A stretch of DNA of 64,000 bases from Hortaea werneckii (Eukaryota > Ascomycota > Dothideomycetes > Mycosphaerellales > Teratosphaeriaceae). Below the pieces are notes generated by a model. The model saw nothing but the letters and a program-made list of their open reading frames with translations. It had not been told where the DNA came from and did not search any database. The stretch lies in the NCBI GenBank assembly GCA_037044905.1, contig JBAOKB010000037.1:62001-126000 (forward strand). The letters are read 5' to 3'. Of the stretch, positions 58,230 through 64,000 are shown piece by piece. Positions within the stretch are counted from its first letter, which is position 1. Each line of letters starts with the position of its first letter. The translations under genes and the position numbers were made by a program.

Positions 58230-61200
58230 ATGCCTCTTCCCTTCCACGCCAGCAGCGGCCAATCCGCTCCTGTTCCACCACCCCCATACCATCACCCCGG
58301 CACCCCCCACGACATCATGGCGCCGCAGACGCAACACCAACAGCAGCAGCAGCAGCAGCAGGCCTATCAACAGAATGCTCAGCTGCCTCGTACAGACCTG
58401 TCCGCCATCATGAACAGCTTGCCTCCCGAGCAGCTGGCCGTACTCGTGCAAGCCATCCAATCAGGTGCCTTGACTATGCCACCGCAAGTCGCCGCGCCCA
58501 TCCCTCAAAACCCCACGCCTACTCAGAATAATCCCCCGCCGCCGCAGCAGCAGCAGCAACAACCATCACGTGCTCCGCCGATCCAGCAGGAGCCTGCACG
58601 CACGGACAAGGAGGAGGGTGAGCTGGAGGAGGGTGAAGAGATGGAGGACCCGGCCCCAAAGCCACGTGCGCGCTCCCCTCCGAGGAAGTCAAAGAAGCGA
58701 AGCGCCAGTCCGAAAGATCCATATGGCAGATCTATCAACCGGCGGACGTCGGCACAGCTTCAACAGATGGACGGAAACCCTGCGAAGTCACGTCGCGTCT
58801 CTGAATACGGCGACGGCGGCGACAGTGATGTCAGGTGCGCAAGCGGACCGGTGAACAGGATAAATAGCTCAAGCAGCCTCGGCGCAGGCGGAAAGAGGGT
58901 TGATCCAGGAAGTGCAGCCAAAAACTTCGTCCGCACGATGCATGACAACGGATACACCTTCGACCAGCTGGCAAGCGAGGTGCCAAATCGCGTCGCGTTG
59001 AGGAGGATGTACGTCGAGCTCGGTTTACCGCTTCCCGTCGCGCCACCCGTTAGCGATGCTCGCAATGGAAAACAGGTTGACGGGAAACCTTCGCAATCTC
59101 ACGGCGCCGCTCCCACAACCACCACACCGAACAAACCTCAAGGGTCGGATTCCAGGAATCCTGCAGAGGCTCGCAAGCCTCCAGGGACGACGAAAGCGCA
59201 GCCGCCGGCGAACAGGGAAGAGTACTTGGCACGGCTTGCGAAGGCAAGAAGTAAACCATCCGCGTCCGGCAGTGATGCTGTCCAAGACGGTGCAAAGACG
59301 ACTCAGTCTGTCGCATCTTCAACAACTTCAACGCCAGGACAGTCAGGAAAGACAGCGCAGACGGCATCAGCGCCAAACCACCAGCCAGACCCGACTACGA
59401 AGCCAGGCATTCAGCCACGCGACATGCCTCATGCGCAGGACAGAAACAACGGAGAGCAAAGGGTTGACAAGCCCAAGGCCAATCCTATCAAGACCGAGCT
59501 GCTCAAGGAGAGGCTTGCGGCACTCAGAGCAAAGAACGCTGCACAAGCCGCCGGTGCCTCTGCGCAGCAGCCTAGCCAGTCCGCCGCGATTCAAACATCA
59601 AGTCCTGCCGCGCACTCACCATCTGCCTCATCTCCTGCTCCACATCAACCGTCTACTGGCGCAGCCACTTATGGCAGTCTGGGCAATGGCATTGCGGGTT
59701 TCAGTGGTCATCAACCTCAGGTCGCCGTTTCAAACCCACAGCCTCAATCAACTCCCATACCAGCAACCAAACCCTCTGCGCCAGCTACCGTGCAAACCAC
59801 TTTCTCCCTGCCCCTCCGTCGACGCCCGGCCGAGCATTCAGCGCTCTCCCAGGTCTTTTCATGGGTACTGGTTTTCCGCCGCAGCTGCCTGCAAACGTGT
59901 CCAGTCAGCAAACATTTTCTGCACCGCAGCCCTCAACCACCGAACCATCACAACCCATACTTTCTAGCCGCAGTACGCCTCCCGCAGGCGCGCCAAGCAA
60001 GCAGTCTTTCGGCCCAAGCAGGAGTGACTCTGGAAGTGAGCCTGTCATCATCCACGATAGTGACCAAGAGGAGGGAGAAGACACGGCAATGCACACAGCT
60101 TCTGGTCAGCCAACCTCTTCTTCAGTCAAGCCTGGGCCCATTCCCGGCTTCCCGTCCAATACCACGACCGCCTCGGGTCCGAATACACCAGGTACACCTA
60201 TGAACAAAGCCGATCACCAAGCCTTGGTTGAGCAGCATACCAAAATGCTTCAAAAAGCCAAGATGGAACTTGCAGAAAGGCAAGCGCGAGCAGAGGCTAT
60301 GCGGAAATCGAATGCTCATGCTACAGCTTTTAACAATGACGCCGTTTCCCCTCATCCAGCCGCGTCTTCGCCAATCTCAAGTTCGAAAAGACCAGCTTCG
60401 GCTGCGATCGACATGGCTCAGCAACAAACCCCTTCACGTCCCATGTCCGCTGCAGCCATTGCTAGAGAGCAGGAGATGGCTGTGTTGAGGAAAAGACAAG
60501 CGGAATTGGAGCTTCAGCTCAGACGAGGTGGCGTGACGCCGATTTCCGCTGTCGAGCCGCCGAAGATGTCCGGTGCCTTGCCAGTCACTGAAAGCGCACA
60601 GAAAACGACCAGCGAATTGGCGCCACCATTAGATTACACCTTGGAGGATGCCGCAGCTGTCACCGACGCCCGACCGAATATTGAAGATGATGAGGCTGAG
60701 AAGATGGATGTAAGCAGCGATGAAGAGGGCGAGATTAGCGACGACGCTGTACCTGCGGTTGGGCCGCCAAGAGATTCACTTGAAGTGGGCAGTGGCACGA
60801 AATCACCCGACAACGGCCCTGCTGCTCCCCAACGAGCGGAAGAAGCTGCTATCAAAGAGACGTACGAGGATGACGAGGATGATGCAATGGACGAGAGCTC
60901 TACAGCTTCTTCTTCAGGTGATGACGACGATTTCGAGGAGGAATCGCAAGAGCAACCTCCAGCCCCTGCCCAAGCAGCCACTACAACCATCTCCAATACC
61001 GAACAGCAGGCGGACGATTCCGACGAAGAGAGTTCTTCGGAATCCAGCGAAGATGATGATGAAGAATACGAACCTGAGCCGGTCTCTCAGCCTGCCAATC
61101 CTCCAGCCCCCATCGTCATCAACGAAGGGCCAAGTCTATCAGCTGAAACAATTTCCAGCGCCGCTGCTATTCCTGAACAATCGCTTGCCGAAAGTGATCT

Positions 61201-61856
61201 AGCTCCCGAATTGCAACCCACCGCGCCATCCTCACTTTCCCAAGAAAACACAACTGAAGGACAAAAGAATTCGCGAAGCCACTACACTCCCTACATCTCG
61301 CCGCTCGCTTGTTTCAGAGACTATCGGTTCCACCCGGCCTACACCGATACCGTCTCCGGCGGGTATAGAAGCTTGACCTATAGCCATCGGATCGATCCGT
61401 GGAATGCATTCTGTCCGTTCGAATTGCAGGGAGGAACTTGCAAGGACCGGTCGTGCGGATTCCAGCATTTTGGCAACGTCGGTCTCAGTGGTACGTAAGA
61501 GAAGGATTCCACATGTCATTCCATTCGCGATATCCGCCACCGCCAGCACGTCTTGCCAAAAGAAAATAAAAGAAAAGGCATACTCGTTTCTCCATATATT
61601 GTGAAAAGAAGCTGACATCTAGTCCCTCCCTTACTAACCCTCCGCAGACACCGTCCTCCTCCAACACCTCGGAACCAACCGCACGCCGACGCGCAACCCG
61701 GACGAAGACAGGAAGTGGAAGGAAGGCTTGGGCAGCGTGATCAAGCAGTTGAGGACGACTAACCAGGGGAAAGATGCTAATGCGATTGCGGCCAAGATTG
61801 CCGAGTTCCGGAGGGAGTTCATCGGCGACGACAGTAAGGTTTTGAATCTGGGCTAG
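58230..61856 (+). CDS. zf-C3H1-domain nuclear protein (ZFC3H1/Red1-like), one frameshift
   Basis: 1156 aa after restoring one base. Most of the chain is disordered: a polyQ tract, Pro/Gln-rich and acidic Ser/Asp/Glu blocks, and a KEEGELEEGEEMEDP stretch. The C-terminal finger is specific: HRIDPWNAFCPFELQGG, then C-K-D-R-S-C-G-F-Q-H-F (C-x8-C-x4-C-x3-H, about residues 1061-1081). This is the putative zinc-finger of ZFC3H1, which in fission yeast (Red1) and human recruits the nuclear exosome to degrade unwanted RNAs. A coiled segment near KMLQKAKMELAERQ may bind partners. The intron is 61491-61647 (GTACGT...CGCAG). One C is missing in the C4 run at 59811-59814. It is divergent from the myosin gene. 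Confidence 0.78.
58341..58361. repeat. CAG trinucleotide repeat
   Basis: Seven CAG units inside the polyQ tract of the zf-C3H1 gene. Length variation here would change the polyQ size without shifting the frame. Confidence 0.9.
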
Positions 61857-63728
61857 GGGAATGGTGTCTTCCTTTGCCAACAAAAAAAAGAAAAGAAAAG
61901 AACAAAGGAGAGGATAGGATATGGTTTGCCCCGGACGGTCCTTGTGGGCTTGTAGGGCAAGCGAGGAGAAGAGGAGGGATGTCGTTTTATGTCATGTGCA
62001 CTCGTGACTTTTGTGATGTCCTTCGTCCTCGCCCTTTGTCACAACTACAACGACCTTGCCGATTTAACTCGTCGACTTTCACAGCTTCTACCCCTCTTTT
62101 GGGGTAAAAGGCACGATCGCCGCTATAGAGCGACAGTTGGACCTTTTCCCTGCTTTTCCAGGGGGAAGAAGTGACTGCTTTCCGCGACCTCCTTCTGTCC
62201 CATCTTTGGGACTGTTGAAGGATGCGCTTAGCGACGAGACGCTGTTTGAGCGATCTCTCGAACAAGCAATGTTTCTTTGCCCTTCTTGCATCTTGGGCTG
62301 TTCCAGCCGTATATCATGGGAATGTGGGATGCTCAAGGAGTTTTTCTCTCCCCGTACTGGGCAGAGCTGCAACCATGGAGTCATGCATATGCATTGGGCT
62401 CCTTCTTGCAGAGCGAGCAGACCGAGCAGAGCTCCTCGGGGTGTATCAAGGGATGCATTCTCTCCATTGCAAGCATGGCAGCATATACCTGTTTTATGGG
62501 TTGGCAGGGCATAGTTGCTCTTGCGGGAGGGGGAAGCAGTGGGGGGCAAACAAGGGGGTTTGTTCATATAGTCGGTATTCTTGCAGTCTAGAAAACTGGA
62601 GCGTAGAAAATATGATTTGTTACGATGGTGTCCTTGTCGTCTTTTGGTGTTGATTGCTCTGTCCCTTTTGACGTGCTATTCGCTTTCTTGACGCGAATAC
62701 AGAGGCGTTCGCGTTGAAAACCGTGAAATCAGGATCATGTTCCTCACTGTCTCATACAATCTAATACACCTCACATTCTTTCACTGTCCTACCAAAGCAA
62801 TACCAAGACACGTCAGAATGAGCCAACTAACTCATCCTATCAGTTGCTATATATTTCCTCTGTCCCTACTACACTCACTATACCCAATAGTCCAAACCCC
62901 CCACAAAAAGTCATATACCCTCCACAACCCTAAAGCTTCCCACATGCAATCCTTCCCCGCATCACATGAAACTCCATCTCCCCTCTACTCCACGAGAGCT
63001 TGGACCTCCATCAGCTGCCATGCGTCCGTCCATTGGGGCTGTAAGCGATGCAGCTGACCATCCGCGAGACTCGGACTCCATGACCGCCTGCCTTTGAGGG
63101 TGAGTTTACTGGCAATTGCGCAGGACTCTCTATCTTCACTCTTCTTCCTTGTCATTGATGTTGATGGTTTGATTGAACATCGTTGCTGCTGCTGCGATTG
63201 CGGGTTTTCATTCGAGAGGGTTGGGGTTCGTCATAGTCACTGCATCGTTGAGCGCTCGAGGGCTTGCTATCAGTTTGATCAAAACGGAGAGGCGTGGATT
63301 GGGAAGGTGCGAGGGTTTGCAGCTTTTTCTGCATTGCGGCACCGGGGAGTTGGGCGTTTGCTTGGGTCTTGAGACCTCAGTTCACGTGGATGATTCCTGG
63401 ACTCGAGGGGGGTTAGTTGGGGGTTGAGTCATCATCTTTGATCAATCACCGGCCACGTTTGAAGGGTTTCTGCCTCCCGGACCAAACGTTCCGAATCTCT
63501 TTGCATCGATCACATGAGATATCCGTCGACACGCTCACTTTGATCGAGATCGACATCCAACAACGACGTCGATCTTTTCTGAGTCCAAGAAAGCCAGACT
63601 CATCTTCGTGGCCAACGATTGACCAGCAAACTTCATCCCTCCACCACCATCATTCCTGCTAGGTCCAAGACATGGTCATCATCCCCTGACCATATACCTA
63701 CCACCAAGTTTTGCCCCCAACATAAACC
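61857..63728. other. Intergenic region
   Basis: A 1.87-kb region downstream of the zf-C3H1 gene and upstream of the right-edge gene. Short open frames here lack domains. It should include the promoter of the gene that starts at 63729. Confidence 0.5.
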
Positions 63729-64000
63729 ATGGTCTTCGATATCTCCCTCTACCAAGACGCCCCGCGGCGCTCAGGGCGACATGTCGGAAGGGCAGACGAT
63801 TCCACACGTCAAACGGAGGCAGAGCGATTTAAGGACCTGAATGACGATTGTCATGGGCGGGACCTCTCGCTCAAGAAAGAACGGGCGGAGAAGAAGCGGA
63901 GACGGACGGAGAGTCTTGGTGGAGAAGGGTCGGAGTCTGTACGGGTGGCGAGTGCAGGGAAGGGCAGGGCGAAAGTGGGATCGAAGGGCGGGAGGGGCGG
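63729..64000 (+). CDS. Partial CDS, basic N-terminus of an unknown protein
   Basis: An open frame of 90 codons from ATG 63729 to the end of the window, without a stop. The start context is AACCATGG. The N-terminus reads MVFDISLYQDAPRRSGRH. A basic patch KKERAEKKRRRTES and a Gly/Lys/Arg/Ser-rich stretch follow, which suggests a nuclear or nucleic-acid-binding protein. No domain can be named from this fragment. Confidence 0.42.
   Translation, partial: MVFDISLYQDAPRRSGRHVGRADDSTRQTEAERFKDLNDDCHGRDLSLKKERAEKKRRRTESLGGEGSESVRVASAGKGRAKVGSKGGRG

Noticed and set aside
62088..62653. Overlapping open frames on both strands
   Set aside because: None has a recognisable motif or splice pattern, and they overlap each other.

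Overview
This window looks like nuclear DNA of a filamentous ascomycete (Pezizomycotina, probably Dothideomycetes; the class is inferred from protein style, not tested). Evidence: short 47-66 nt GT-AG introns in most genes, a divergent isovaleryl-CoA dehydrogenase/methylcrotonyl-CoA carboxylase pair, a class II myosin of about 2450 residues, fungal 2EXR/F-box-like and BTB proteins, a Rom2-type Rho GEF, and small cysteine-rich proteins. I saw no rRNA, tRNA, CRISPR array, origin or intact transposon.

Layout. 1-940 (-): 5' part of a membrane-protein gene with an in-frame stop. 941-3618: no clear gene, but a perfect 38-bp palindrome. 3619-3802 (+): 40-residue Cys protein. 4270-7608: PMP47/ANT1-like peroxisomal carrier (-), 2EXR protein (+), tautomerase (-). 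8237-13577 (-): Rho1 GEF (DEP, DH, PH, CNH). 14941-20475: Baeyer-Villiger monooxygenase (+), then MCC beta subunit (-) and isovaleryl-CoA dehydrogenase (+), which diverge from 168 bp and carry out consecutive leucine catabolic steps. 21211-26250: BTB protein (-), aquaporin (-), aldo/keto reductase (+). 26493-28003: three small Cys-rich genes, one secreted and one AN1 zinc finger. 28200-34808 (-): isochorismatase-like hydrolase, SRR1-like protein, an unknown protein, a second BTB protein. 34809-45621: gene-poor tract with two diverged copies of one repeat. 45622-48614 (-): second 2EXR protein and vacuolar aminopeptidase Y. 49905-57327 (-): class II myosin, divergent from a zf-C3H1 nuclear protein (58230-61856 +). 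63729-64000 (+): open start of another gene.

The main technical observation concerns the quality of the sequence. Nine otherwise well-conserved genes are cut by about 19 single-base indels, mostly one base missing from a short homopolymer. With one base allowed at each break, every gene has a length that is an exact multiple of three and keeps its family's order of motifs. This is the signature of long-read homopolymer error, so these genes are annotated as CDS with breaks, not pseudogenes. Coordinates span introns; introns and breaks are given in the evidence.

The strongest biological leads are the palindrome at 1265-1302, the diverged repeat pair at 37.3 and 39.0 kb, the recurrent TACCTAGGTA palindrome between genes, the cluster of tiny Cys-rich genes, and an unusual Tyr in the Baeyer-Villiger fingerprint. 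I did not find anything that I can claim is a wholly new system.
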